Shown: piece after piece, positions 47,315 through 59,391 of the stretch | How the letters are laid out: each line of letters starts with the position of its first letter | Numbering within the stretch: the first letter of the stretch is position 1 | Source of the DNA: Bemisia tabaci | Lineage: Eukaryota > Arthropoda > Insecta > Hemiptera > Aleyrodidae | NCBI RefSeq assembly: GCF_918797505.1 | Contig: NC_092795.1 | Coordinates: 24,291,131 to 24,355,130 of the forward strand | Reading direction: 5' to 3' | Length of the DNA: 64,000 nt | The notes under the pieces: generated by a model | The model's database searches: none | Told to the model about the DNA's origin: nothing | What the model saw: the letters and a program-made list of their open reading frames with translations, nothing else | Position numbers and translations under genes: made by a program

Positions 47315-47693
47315 GTCGCGCAGTTTCTTCGTGAAAAAGCGAGCTTTGGATGTTAACACGGTAAAAATGTCAGCTGAGTAGCTCGAGAAACATGGAAAAT
47401 TTATCAGCCGTCAAGTTACTTCAATTGCGTCGGCGACTTATAAAATAATTATGAGCTGATATTACTTCATATATTTGACCACGGGCAATATTAGATGGGC
47501 CTTGCGGGTCCCCCCTCCCCCTCCTACTTTGCACTTTCCAAAAATGTAAAGAATTTTGTGAAGAAACCGCGTAATATTTAAAACATCCTTTGGCATTTTT
47601 CACTGTGGTGAATTTCTAGGTGATTGAAACCTCTCATTTCTTTGTTTTGTAATTTTTTCGAGGAGGCCCCCCGCCCCCCGAATCCCTCTTATG

Positions 47694-47952
47694 CTACCAT
47701 GCTAAGGAAGAACGCCGTATGAACATTCGAGAGTTGCCAAATTGTCCCGGATAAAACATGTATTTTTTGAGAACTTGTATTTTTTGCGTGTTTTTTCTTG
47801 AAATTTTCAGACATTTTATACGAAATTGCGGACTAAATCGTCTAAAAAAATTGAAGAAAAAAATTCAATATTTTCCCAGTAAATTAAAGTTTTACTGAAG
47901 AAAATGTGGCAACGTCTGAAGGTTCATGCGGCGTTCTTCCTTAGCACGGCAG
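47694..47952. mobile_element. CTGCCGTGCTAAGG MITE, copy 3
   Basis: The left end is mutated (CTACCATGCTAAGGAAGAAC) and the right end intact (CCTTAGCACGGCAG/TA). 259 bp. Confidence 0.87.
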
Positions 47953-50071
47953 TATGGCTGCAAGAGCTCCATAACGGACTAACTTCAAGTGAAACAATCA
48001 AAGCTGACATTAATTGATTGCGTTTAACTTCATCTGTGGGGTTGTTTTTATTTGCCCTCCAGAACTCTCTTGAAAAAATCGTATGCCACCCCCGCCCCCC
48101 ACACACACACAAGAATTCCCAGTTTTTCCAAGGAGTATGAAGACTAGGTAAAAGAAATTACTAGAAAAACGCCCAACAAAATTTCTGATCTCCATGTCCA
48201 TCCAATTTTTCTGTCGTTTCGGCAGATTGTAATCAGTTTGCTGTCAGCAAACTAGTTGTCCTGTTGAAAGCGGGGAAAATCAGAGAGGGATCACAAAATT
48301 ACGAACGAGTGATGCTGTCGGAAACCGGAAATGAAGTAACGATCAGCCCATCAATATTTGGCTACCCGTAGAATATTAAGTCTGACAGGACTACGTTGAA
48401 GTGACCTTGACATATTGACGAGTTTATTGATCGTGTGACCAAGGCTTCATCCGCATGGAGGTTGATAATACTCAGAGTATGTGGCTCTAGTTCCTCACAT
48501 AGAGCAGCTTAAAGTTTCTGACGAAACTTAATTCTTCGATGTACTCACTTTGGGCTCGTGTCCAAACATTCAGAATTCTCAGATACGTGCGAAATCTTTT
48601 TTCAAGTGTTTATTTGTGCGAATTTGTCTATTTTGGAACTGATTATGATATGAAAACACTTAAGGTGAGATATTGATAGTGAGGCTAAGAATCATCAGAT
48701 CGGTTAGTGACGTTGCAAATTTCAAGTCATTTTTATTCTTCGTTAGAATGCTCGGTTATTTTTTTATTTAGATCATCATTTATCGCTATCTTATCTGAAA
48801 ATATTTAATGTAATTATTTTGATAGATATCTCTGACGAAAAAAAGGGGAATAAGCATTCTGAAGAGACAGGTGCTCGACCAAAGCATGATCATGCTGAAA
48901 ATTTCTGGGAAGAAATAGTTTTTCTTCAATCGTCACGAAAAAATCTACTCGTTAAAGCTCTTCTTTCCTTGATCATAGTAGTTTTAGTCTTGGTTTTACA
49001 AAGATTTGACCAAAATTTAGGAAAAATATTGGTTTGTCTAATTCGTTTGATTTCTTTATAACCAGCGAAAAACTTTACGTAACGGCCCATACTCAACGAC
49101 TGAATAATTTGGATTGAGGTTGAACTAAAAAAAAAAATGAAAAATTCTGATCTACTTTTACCCCCTGTCTTCCTAAAATCCAAGTTGCAAGTCACTGCAG
49201 GACTGTTAGCAGGCGACGACGGTTAGAGGTTAAGTTAAACGCAAGACGTAGATACGAACGTACACAGATTTTAGATTTGAGAAAAAATAGAGTCTGAATC
49301 AGGTGAAGTTTCTTTAAAAAAGAACCACAGCTATTGCCTTCCATTGGACAGTTCAATTTTTTATGAGAGAGGACTGTTGCACCAATATCTTAACAATTTC
49401 AGGGGATTTACTTTGTGTCCCAAAAAAAGAAAAAAAAGAAAAGAAAAAAAAATCCTGAAATTTTTGAAACATGGTATGTGCGTTGTCTTGTGTAAAAAAA
49501 CAATTAAATTAGTAAGGATATAATAAATTTCTATGGAACTTGGCAACAGCTGATGTCCACTTCGCTCCCTTTCGAGAAACTCCACCCAATTCTTCGTTAA
49601 ATAGTTCATCCAAGAAATGCAAGTGATTCTTGGTGGGACCTGAAGTACTGTGTATTGATGCTGAAACCCACGGAACTTCTGTGGACGGGAAGGAAAAACA
49701 CCGACAATGAAGTAATGAAGAGCAAAAATGTAATCTGCAATGCAGAGGGAACGATGCCAAACGATGAATAAAGAGCTGAAGGAACAGTCTGAACGAGGAA
49801 TAAATTATCTCATAACAGAGGCTATAAATTTATTTATTTTTTACTAGATTATATGTATGGGAGCGCACTGGATGGACGTCACGACACGGCTCATCACAAA
49901 TGAACGCAAGTGATGCCAATTTAATGAATTATTTTTAAAAAAAATACCTAATGTCGTGTTGCGGAAGAGAACCGTATGAGTTCTCTGATGTTGCCACATT
50001 TCATTCGATGAAGTATTTATTTTCAGAAGTTATGAAAAGTTTTTATTTACATTTTTTGATAAACTGAACGG
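47953..50071. other. Stretch with one weak membrane-protein-like frame
   Basis: The frame 48828-49061 (+), after an acceptor-like TTTTGATAG, reads SDEKKGNKHSEETGARPKHD and then a hydrophobic segment ALLSLIIVVLVLVL, ending at TAA. It could be a tail-anchored exon or chance; there is no ATG before it. A C-rich/CA tract is at 48087-48111. A degenerate relative of the 7391 MITE lies at about 49330-49575. Confidence 0.3.
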
Positions 50072-50229
50072 TAGAGGCGATTTTGCAAGTTGCCAACATT
50101 GTTTCCCATCCATTTAAATCCATTAAAAATATCGATTCTAGGCGAGGCAAGCTGCCTCACCATGAATCGATTGTTTTACATGCATTTAAATTGAGAAAAA
50201 ACAGTGTTGCCAAATTTTAGAAATCGCTA
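50072..50229. mobile_element. Palindromic MITE (TTGGCAACACTG / ATTTAAAT type), copy 1
   Basis: GTTGCCAACATTGTTTCCCA...ATTTAAAT on the left is inverted on the right (ATTTAAATTGAGAAAAAACA...GTTGCCAA). The centre has a GAGGCAAGCTGCCTC palindrome. A relative is at 56072-56236. Confidence 0.6.
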
Positions 50230-53200
50230 CTGCTGAATGGGCCCACTAGACAAGGTGAGAAAGAAGGAGCCACACGGTACACTGAGAAAGAATTTCGATA
50301 ACAGATACTGAGCTGCGGTATTCATAATGAACGCTGAACGTCTTTAATTGAGGAAACCGAAAGTGGCCTGTGTGCAATACAAACCGAGGCAGCTCATTAT
50401 CTGTTTTCGAACTTTTTTTCTCATCCGTGTCTAAGTCCTTATCAAAATTTCTCGCAAACAGGTTGAACAAATTAAAAACGGAGAAAATAAACTGACATTT
50501 TGGACATTAGTCTTTGTAATTTACTTTAGAATCAGCAAATTAACATTTACCGCCTACGTAAATCTTAGATTAACAAGTCACGCCAATATGATTTCCTAGA
50601 CTCAGTTTTTTTCTTCGGCTTTTTGAATGTCAACGTATGCATGCAATTCACTGAACTTTCGGTCATAAACATGCCGAAAAGATGCATGAATCCGATACGT
50701 TTGAAACTCATATTTAGGCTAGTATGTGTACCTAATTTAAGAATAGGTTTGTGCTGCATTCAGATTATACTTTACGTTTTCCGTATTTTTTTTTGAGTAT
50801 GTAATCTTTACACTGATAACTTATTATATTTTAACAGTCCTGTATTACATTCATTGAAAAACAATGAATCCTCGTACTTTGTGCCATAAATTATTTAAAT
50901 GTGATCCAAATTACGAATACTTTTATATTATTTTGATTTTCTTGTTAAATTCTCCTTTCCTCTCTTCTATTCTCTTTTTTGTGAAAAAAAAATAAAAAAA
51001 TCATCCCATGGATGATGAATATATTCTGCATATTTTATATTTCTTTCTCATCCTCTTCACTTTTTCCAGGGGATAAATATAACATTATGTTCAATGCCTA
51101 TCATTACAGGATTAAAATTTTTAATTTTGGTGTTTTAGTGATAGGGATTTCGGCACACGTAGAACGGAGGTCAGAACTGTAGAATTTAGAGCAGAGTCTC
51201 TTTGTATGCAAGCTGGCAACGCAGGATTTCCTCCATACTTAAATACATTATAATCAATCAAAATCTACGTGAAACGTCCGGCTTTATACACAGTTTTGCA
51301 AACATTTTGATGGTCAAAATCCAGTATTAACAACTTGCGAAAATTGAAATCTGACTGGAAACGTTAATAATGCTCGTTTCAAAATCGACAAATGATAAAT
51401 GTATCGGATAAGTCGTTTTCATTGCAACATTTTGACAAGAAATAAAATGATGCAGTGCTGAAATTCAGGTTCCACCTTGAGGCGCATCTCAAATTAAACT
51501 TTTTTGAGACACTTTTTATGCACAATTGTGAAGTATTGGTAAATTTTGATTAGGTATTGACATAACCTTATTGAGAAAATTGAACTTAGTGTTGCAGCTA
51601 TATAACTTATTTGTATGGTTTCTGCAAACAGAGAATGTTCTAGGTACTATAAATTGAAATATATTTACAATATGCTTTACGACCCAAACAACTTAGTCTA
51701 CTCTTTGCTTAGTGTAGTCTTACTGACGTTTTTTATTGCTGCGTTGATTGTTGTTTTCTTAATGAATGGTCACCAAAATTCTTGACAGTTACGTTGATGA
51801 TAGAAGGGAGACTTTCAATCGTAAGAAGGATTTTTTTTCTCTCAATCAGTAGTTTCTCAGAAACACGTAGATTTCCTTAAAACCAAAAATTACTCATGTC
51901 ATCTAATGCCAAAAAATATGAGTACACTTTTGTCACGAAAAAAAGTCCCGGAAAGTTAGTGAAGTAACAATTATTTCCTTAGAATAGTTACAAGAAAGAA
52001 AATCTAGAACGTAGCAAATACCTACATAGATAAGTTCTTGGAGTATTAGGTATTCTGAATGTCAGCCGAAGGTCAGCCTGCAATAAAGATAGTCTTTGAA
52101 TCAACAACGACGTCATTAAAGTTGTATCTTGCGGATCTGAAGGCGAAATGTACGTTGCCTTTAGGATTTGAAATCAGTTCGCTTGGTGAATGTAGTGAAA
52201 GGTCCGTAGAACGACTAAGAGGCAAAAACAATATTTGGAGATAAACTTCTCCGCGTGGACATAAAGTCCTCAGGACTTTCCAAACATTCAGATTGTTTCA
52301 AAACAATGAGATTAGTGCAACTTTTGCAGTATTAAATATTCGACATTCAAATAGAAAGGATAGCTTGACCATCACCAGTTTTCCTCTTCTCCGCGATTGT
52401 AATTGGAAGATAACAATTGAAGCATAAAATCAAAAATTGTTTTTGCAACTTTAAGTGCTGCACCGTTTGAAATCTTCATGAATCCTTGATTTTTAGGAAT
52501 CACTTGATAACTTCTTGATTTAATTCGTGAAAACTTCACAAGTAATTTATAAAAGCTTATGCTCAACTTGTTCGTATTTTGGGAGAAATTTTCCCCGGAT
52601 GAGTGAAACTAACGTAATGACAAAGTGTGAAGGAAATGGTCTGAAAATATGAGCACGTACAAAACGATACGTTGTGTAAGTGTTTCAAAAACGTTTTTTT
52701 AACATTTAATAATTAAAGACGTTGAAAAATAATCAATGCAATTCATCATTAATATTTGAGGATTTTTGTTTCAGAGCGTAGTTTCTATCTACAGAAGCGT
52801 TATTCGGGGGGAACAATGACAGTCTCCACGGCGTAGATCATGATGACTAATTTGCCTAATTTCGCGCAATATAATTTTTGAGCCATTTTTACCCGATATG
52901 CAAATCAGCTCTATTGTTCGCACCGCAGTGGAAAATCCTGCATAAACCGAGTGATAATTTCAAGTTCATTGTTCGATTTTAATACGATACGCACGTTACG
53001 TTCTTATCAGTAGATATAAAGACTGAATATTATAGCTCAGTTTCAGTTTTATTTGCACCAAATTTCAAGATTTGTGTACATACCTAGAGGTCTGATTGTA
53101 CGGGGAACAAAGTGACGCTACAACATTTTCGGTCTCAATCTTTTAACCTGCTCCACCTGTAAGTATTAAGCATTTTTTCGGTTGTTTGAAAAACAATGTT

Positions 53201-53681
53201 GAATCCTGGGTAAAGGTTAAGGTTGAAATTAGAACCTATCTAGTGTAGACATCAGAACATGAGGACGAAGAAAACAAATTTTTGCCATAAGACGTGTATA
53301 GCAAAATATATATTTCTGCCAAACTCACAGAGTTCTTTTAATACAGATCAACAGACCATGGGTGTAAATTCGTTTGAAAGAATAGAATGATATGTTCTTC
53401 GAAAGCAAACTTATTTATTCCAAGATTGTCGCTACCATTGTGCTTTTTGTGGTCGTTGACACTAGAGAATTTCTGCTAGTAGGTGCCATACTGCACCGAC
53501 CGACACCCTTCCGGTATCGCCTATGTATGGTTATGTGTGGGTCTATGTGTATGTCTCATGTACGTTGGGCATCGTTCAAGTATGGCATCAGCTCCTTAAG
53601 GGGTCTCAGCTTGGATTATCGTATCTTGCTAGCCTAGTCTTAAGGAAGCCTCCCACTTTTAAACAAATTATGTCCTTCAAT
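50230..53681. other. AT-rich non-coding stretch
   Basis: No exon, RNA gene or repeat family member recognised; scattered short frames only. Confidence 0.4.
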
Positions 53682-54571
53682 CATGGCCGGATTCACCTAC
53701 TTTCCGCCCATGGGTCGCCTGTATTTTGCCGCCCCCTTCTCATTCGTTTTGAAACTCGATAAAAACCATCAAATGAACGTGTCAGCGGGGGAAGGGTGCA
53801 TAAGACGCATTTACTCGTGTTGAACACATTTTTGGGGAAAGCCCTGTCAACACTACTAGCAAAAGTTCACGGAACTTTGCGCAAAGTTAAGTTCCGTAAA
53901 CCTATCTCTGTGTGGACAAGGCCTTCCATTCATAAGAAATGAACGAAAAAATTATGAAAGAACAAAACACAAAATTTGGTTTAATAATTTTAACTTCCGC
54001 CCCGAGCCGCACCGACCGCACCGTGTTTGGCGCAATGCGTGAAGTATTCACGCAATCTTGCAGGCGCTATGCGTTTCACGCTGACCGCACTGTGTTTGGC
54101 GCAATGCGTGAAGTATTCATGCATTCTTGTAGGCGCTATCCGTTACACGCTGACCGCAATGACCGCACTGTGTTTGATGCAATGCGTGAAGTATTCGTGC
54201 AGTCTTGTAGGTGCTAATAAGTGTTACATGCCGATCGCCGCGCCGAGGGCTTCTCCTTTTCATCGCAAGTCCTCGTTATCATTTCTCTCTAAGTCCAATT
54301 AGGTTCCAGGCCAAATTGCGTGTTTTGTCTCTCTCTTAACTCGACTTATTGAAGGTGCTGTCTTTTGTATCACTAAGATACGACAAAGTTAGAAACTACT
54401 GCATTCTCATTAAATGAGAGATTTTGTCGCCTTTTCTCGTTTGTAATTTTGTTTTTATAAATCCGATTTTTTTTTATACCTATATTTTAAAAAATTGCAA
54501 ATTTTTGGCGCCCCTTAGATTTACCGCCATGGACCGCGGCCCGTGTGGCCGCCCCCCTTAACCCGGCCCTG
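53682..54571 (+). mobile_element. hAT-type element (CAGGGCCGG family), copy 5
   Basis: Perfect 8-bp target duplication CCTTCAAT at 53674-53681 and 54572-54579. The left terminus has mutated to CATGGCCGG; the right end is AACCCGGCCCTG. 890 bp. Three tandem units with the GCGCAATGCGTGAAGTATTC core lie at about 54028-54218. The frames across them are repeat by-products. Confidence 0.9.
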
Positions 54572-55033
54572 CCTTCAATACGTAAAAATAAGTTCTTTTA
54601 GCTACTTTTTTGGTTGTCTCCGCGCACTAGAAAGTATGCTTCGACTGATAGTGATATGAGTATGATAAACATCAACAGATTCTAAAGAGTTTAAGAATGT
54701 AACTTTAATCGTACTCACTAAAAGTGTGGTAGATGCATGCTACTAAAATAAATGTCTGGTTATCCTCATGCTACAGTATTACTGTCTTGAATCAGTAGAC
54801 TAATGATAGAAATGACATGTATGTTGAAAACGCGACAGCCCGCGACAAGACATAAATTAGTAAAATATAAAACCACGAACAAGGCTAGAAAAACAAAACA
54901 CATACATCAAGACGTTGCGGCTGAAAACACCGCCGCTTTCCTTCAGTTGGATGAAATATATAAAAAAATTAAAAATTAAAAACTGAGTATTAGGTTGTAC
55001 CTTTCCAAACCATGAATAAATTTGTTATTTAAT

Positions 55034-55169
55034 AATTGGACGGATTTCTATCCAACGGAACTATGTGCATCATGACGTGAGCCCTGTTATGCATATGTAT
55101 ATTCTTATATGGGTCTCAGGGCTCATGTCTTAATGCACATAGTTCCTTTTGATAGAAATGCGTCCAATT
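55034..55169. mobile_element. Short palindromic MITE, AATTGGACGTATTTCTGTC family, copy 3
   Basis: 136 bp: AATTGGACGGATTTCTATCC at left, inverted at right (GATAGAAATGCGTCCAATT). The loop has an extra ATATGTAT insertion compared with copies 1 and 2. Confidence 0.87.
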
Positions 55170-55410
55170 GTTAAAACTAATGAAGAATTCACCATACTTC
55201 TAGGTAAAATTTGTCATACTTTTATTCAGTGCATTATTTTTTGAAAAAATTGGGTCGGGCAGTCTTGCCTGACTCAGAAGGTTGCCATACGAGGGGGAGG
55301 GAACTTAAATAACTGACCAAAAGCCTCATGTAATACTCGAATGGTCCATTACGCTTCTTTCATCAATAGTTTGATTTTATTCAAGGATGTCAGTCTGACG
55401 GAAAATCGAG

Positions 55411-55719
55411 ATGCGGATGCTTACGCTGTTAGCGTTGGTGCTCGTCACCCTATTGGCTTACGCCAGGAGCCAGGCGGTGGACGATCCAGGTGTGTCCGAT
55501 GTCGATGTGGCTCCCGCCGCGACATCCGACGTGGTTCCCGTGACGACGCTCCCGGACGATACTCCCACGACACGCGTCTTCGCCGAGACCAGGAACTTCA
55601 GACGACCCTACGGACGGCGACGCTACTGGAGACGGCGCGGTCACGAATACGGCTGGGGAGGGCGCAGAGGATGGAGGCGACGTGGATGGCGCCGCCGCGG
55701 ATACGGATATTACGGATAA
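55411..55719 (+). CDS. Small secreted Arg/Gly/Tyr-rich protein
   Basis: Single-exon frame of 102 residues from ATG 55411 to TAA 55719. It begins MRMLTLLALVLVTLLAYARS, a clear signal peptide probably cut after SQA at residue 22. Next comes an acidic, Val/Thr/Asp-rich propeptide-like stretch (to about residue 53). The C-terminal tail has about 18 Arg with Gly, Tyr and Trp (RRPYGRRRYWRRRG, then repeats of GWRRRG) and ends YGYYG. The composition is far more GC-rich than the flanks. The cationic Trp/Arg tail resembles secreted antimicrobial or cuticle-binding peptides in style, but I recognise no family. A TCAGTC initiator-like site lies about 20 bases before the ATG. The overlapping frame beginning 55341 is a shadow. 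Confidence 0.7.
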   Translation: MRMLTLLALVLVTLLAYARSQAVDDPGVSDVDVAPAATSDVVPVTTLPDDTPTTRVFAETRNFRRPYGRRRYWRRRGHEYGWGGRRGWRRRGWRRRGYGYYG

Positions 55720-55801
55720 ATTGACGGATTTATGCTGAATAGATGGTCTTGGCTGGAATTAGTCTAACTGCATTTATTGTTGCCTAGTTTTCTCGTATAA
55801 G

Positions 55802-56029
55802 CACTGGAAAAAAAAACACATTGGATCTAGAGTCCAGACTTTCAAAAACATCGACAAGAAAAAGTACTCTTGATTCAATCGGATTTTTGCTTAAATCAAA
55901 AACCAAGCCTCTTAATTTGAGCGGATTTCCTTTTGATCTAAGCAGAAATCTAATTGAATCAAGAGTAATTTTTCTGGTCGATGTTTTAAAGAGTCTGGAC
56001 TCTAGATCCAATGTGTTTTTTTTCCAGTG
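55802..56029. mobile_element. CACTGGAAAA-type MITE, well preserved
   Basis: CACTGGAAAAAAAAACACAT at left, its inverse ending TTTTTTTTCCAGTG at right. About 50 bases pair, including TTGGATCTAGAGTCCAGAC. 228 bp. Homolog at 7826-8055. The two long frames, one per strand, follow from the palindromic structure. Confidence 0.85.
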
Positions 56030-56071
56030 AGCTTTATTTTTTTGAACAAAGAATTAAAAAGTGTGATGCCT

Positions 56072-56236
56072 TGAACATTGGCGGATCCAGCAAATTGGCA
56101 ATATTGTTTTTCTCAATTTAAATCTATGGATACGTATCGAGTCTTCGAGTGGGCAAGTGCTCCAACGAGAATCGATTATTTAACACAGGTTTAAATGGAG
56201 TGAATTTGGTGTTGCTTAATTGCTTAATCCGCCTCT
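56072..56236. mobile_element. Palindromic MITE (TTGGCAATATTG / ATTTAAAT type), copy 2
   Basis: GGCGGATCCAGCAAATTGGC and TTTCTCAATTTAAAT at left pair imperfectly with TTTAAATGGAGTGAATTTGG and GCTTAATCCGCC at right. Related to 50072-50229. Confidence 0.5.
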
Positions 56237-56794
56237 GGCCTTGAAACTTTCTGTGAGGTTACCTTTGTTTATAAAGTATACATTCCCACAATTTTAAGTA
56301 CAATGGTGATTATAAAGTTTTCTGGTGGAAAAATAAAACATAAGAGGAATTTAGGCAATATCTCGTGTAGTTAGGTTGATTTTGGTTAAATCCGTCCGAA
56401 CGAAACTTCGTGCACAGCAAATTAATTTAGGTATAAAGAACATCGTGCATAGAATTTGCGTGCCTTACGATTATATTTTTCAATATTTATTTACAGGTTT
56501 TTTTTGTTTGTTTTTTTTTGTTTTTTTCTTTTTGGCGTGACTGTCTTAAAGGACTCAACGTGAAGCAGCTCCCGACATTTTAAGCAAGAACGTTGCAACT
56601 AAATATTATACTCTACAATGTTTTTTTAACCTTTTTTTCTCGACCATTTCAATTTTATCTATAACATTCAACATCGTTACTCTGTTACTCTGCTACATGG
56701 ATGTTACTTTAAACCCTTTATCCGAAATACAGCTCCCTAGATTCAGTTGAAGTCTTGCTAAATTTGACTCCTACGCCATTATTAGTCGAAATAG

Positions 56795-56834
56795 GGCTGA
56801 GCGACAATCCCAGCCCAGGGATTGTCGCTCAGCC
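56795..56834. repeat. Perfect 17-bp hairpin
   Basis: GGCTGAGCGACAATCCC (56795-56811) and GGGATTGTCGCTCAGCC (56818-56834), loop AGCCCA. Not part of a repeat family seen here, and no T-run or coding context explains it. Confidence 0.85.
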
Positions 56835-57151
56835 TTTCAATCTTCCGAAGATCATGACTGTCTTTTCTAGATTGCATGTAAACACACTCCTATAGTAAAA
56901 CTAAAAATCCAATCTTTATAATACAAAAATAAAAGTATGACCTGAAATTTTTCTTCGACGTGTTTATTCTGCAGAATTATTTTACGAGAGTAAACAATGA
57001 ATGAAATTTTGATGAATCCATCAGCAAACTGAAATGCGAAATAAAAATTACATATAATTTCAAAAACTGAGTTACGTATTGGCTTTTTTCATCTTGCCGT
57101 CAATTTTATGTACTAAAACATCAATTCGGTGAAACCACAATAATTGTGGAC

Positions 57152-57206
<55 letters not shown>

Positions 57207-59049
57207 CTTTATGGATAAGAGTGATTTTCTCGATTAGTTGCTCATTACATTACTTCCGAGTCTCATCAAGCTTTGAGCAAAACATTAACTATAAGAAAGC
57301 TTCAGTGGCGCAATGTGCTTTACTATACGTCGATTAATCTGCCATTAAAACCTATGGAAAAGGATCGATAAACAGGGTGTTCGCAACGAATACCCTAATA
57401 ATCGATTCTTTACCACAGCTTCAAATGGGGGAATATCGATAATCGATCATTCACGCCTCAGCATTGGGAAGCTTCCGACTGGGATGATCAACATGGAATG
57501 AGGCACCTAATTCATATAAAGAAGGTCATTCAGGATGTAGGATACAGGAGATCAGAGGGGGAGACGGGTCAGTTTGGATCTCCGCAGTATGGAAATTATT
57601 CTATTGCGCGTGATATTCCAAATTTTGAGGATTCCGTGCAATTTTCTACTTCATATTGCGGGTTATAGACCGCGATTCTAAATTGAAGGTCTTCGCAAAT
57701 CTAATTGTATTGCAACACTTGGAAATGACATACCGCGAGCCAACGAAGATACGTGCAACGGAGAATCTGCTGCTTTAGAATGTGAGTCGTTGCTCTGAAA
57801 GGTTTACGACGATGCCATACGTCACTCAAATGAATCCAAGGATTAAAGAGTCACTCTCTGTTTATTCATTATTTTTCATTTACCGAACAATTCATGCAAA
57901 CGATCCAAAATAATAATTTTCGAATGTGATCGCTCAGAAGGTAGAATCAAATTTAACCGCTGGTCAGATTTAATGTTGATGACGCGTTCACTTTAAAGCA
58001 CTTGTAGCAAAATCTTGTGAAAAATCATTTAACAAGGATGCTCACAAAGAGAGAGAGAAAAAAAATGTTTTTCGTGAGTTAATTTCTCTAGATGATGAAA
58101 AGACCATGGTTATGGTAGTAGCACATGCATACATCTCCGGAATATTGTTTCCACGATTTTTTCAATGAGTCAAGACAAGTTACGAAGTAAAGCAATTTGT
58201 CAAATGCCTTCTCTTTTATTAATTATTTACGAAGAAAATATTGCAGACGATAGCAAGTTTGGAAATCACCTCCTAAAAAATTAAGATTATTTAAAATGCA
58301 TTATTTAAAATGATTATTTAAAATTTAAAAGAGTATTTAAAATGCATGTGTATTAACCATAATACTATTTGATATGACAAAGACACAATGAGTTATCTGT
58401 CTCATGTGTTCAGTATTAAAAGTGTCTCTATGTAGTTTAGATATCTTATTTTGGAGTGGATTCCCGAACTTTAAAGAGAGTATATTCTTGAGTACATTCC
58501 ATAAAGTTTAATGGATGTTGTAAATGTAAGAGAGCAACTAGAATGCACAATCTTAGCAACGTCAGATGGAGGTATAGTCCTGTGTCAAAATGGTCATCCA
58601 TACAACGTGATGCCTTTAATTCCTCCTTTAATTTCCGGGAATTATGTCCCGTAAAAATTATCTTCTTTCGTTTTTTTCTGCCAACTTGCGGGGCGCATAG
58701 AATTTGATTTATCTACATTTGGGTCAAATACTCATGCTTGATGCGTACAAATGGTTCCATAGTAAACTCTAAACCTGTTCTCGTCGCGATGTGACACCAC
58801 GGTGTGAAAATTGGATGAGTTTGAGCTCAGCCCATGCAGTACCCCGACAAGCATAGTAATCACGTATGGTGAGTAATTTCGATTTAATTATACGGTCATC
58901 GGTCACTTACTTAACTATATATGCATTTCAAACGTATTGAAAGACTACTGGCACAGGGACGAACTGACTTCAATTCTTCGAAGGAGCAGGATCCTCCGAA
59001 TTGACAATTTGGAGGTCATTTTCTGTTAAAAGAGGGGTAGGCTCGAAGA
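56835..59049. other. Non-coding stretch
   Basis: Apart from the poly(T) tract at 57154-57202, no repeat family member, exon or RNA gene was recognised. Confidence 0.4.
57154..57202 (+). repeat. 49-base poly(T) tract
   Basis: Uninterrupted T run, i.e. a poly(A) on the minus strand. A retroposon tail would be expected to follow an element on its right side, but I see no recognisable LINE or SINE there. Confidence 0.9.
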
Positions 59050-59391
59050 CAGTGTTCGAAACTCACAGGCGCCAACGCGCCTAAAAAATCGGCCATGGTG
59101 CCTAGAAAATGAAGGCTATGCGCCAACGTGGCCCCTAAAAATTGCCCCTTAAAAATCTGGATTTTCATAGGAAGTCACATGAAGAAAGAAAAACAAATCT
59201 ACTTGAATTGAAAAAACTCAGAATTGTCTAGTCCTGTTACGAAAACATCTAGCGTCTAACTTTTCACTAAATGCGCCTTAATATATGGGCAAAAAGCCAA
59301 TTTGGCCCCTAAGAAATCTTCAATGGCGCCTAAAAATCGGGCTTGATGCGCCACAAGGCTCCTAAAACTCGAAGGTGAGTTTCGAACACTG
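59050..59391. mobile_element. hAT-like MITE with CAGTGTTCGAAACTCAC ends
   Basis: CAGTGTTCGAAACTCAC at left, GTGAGTTTCGAACACTG at right. The interior consists of loosely repeating GCGCC(T)AAAAA words. Similar flanks (CTCGAAGA before, GTCGAAGA two bases after) suggest an 8-bp duplication, though the two-base offset leaves doubt. Confidence 0.65.

Noticed and set aside
53939..54302. Two overlapping ~90-codon frames
   Set aside because: Tandem units of hAT-type copy 5, same reason.
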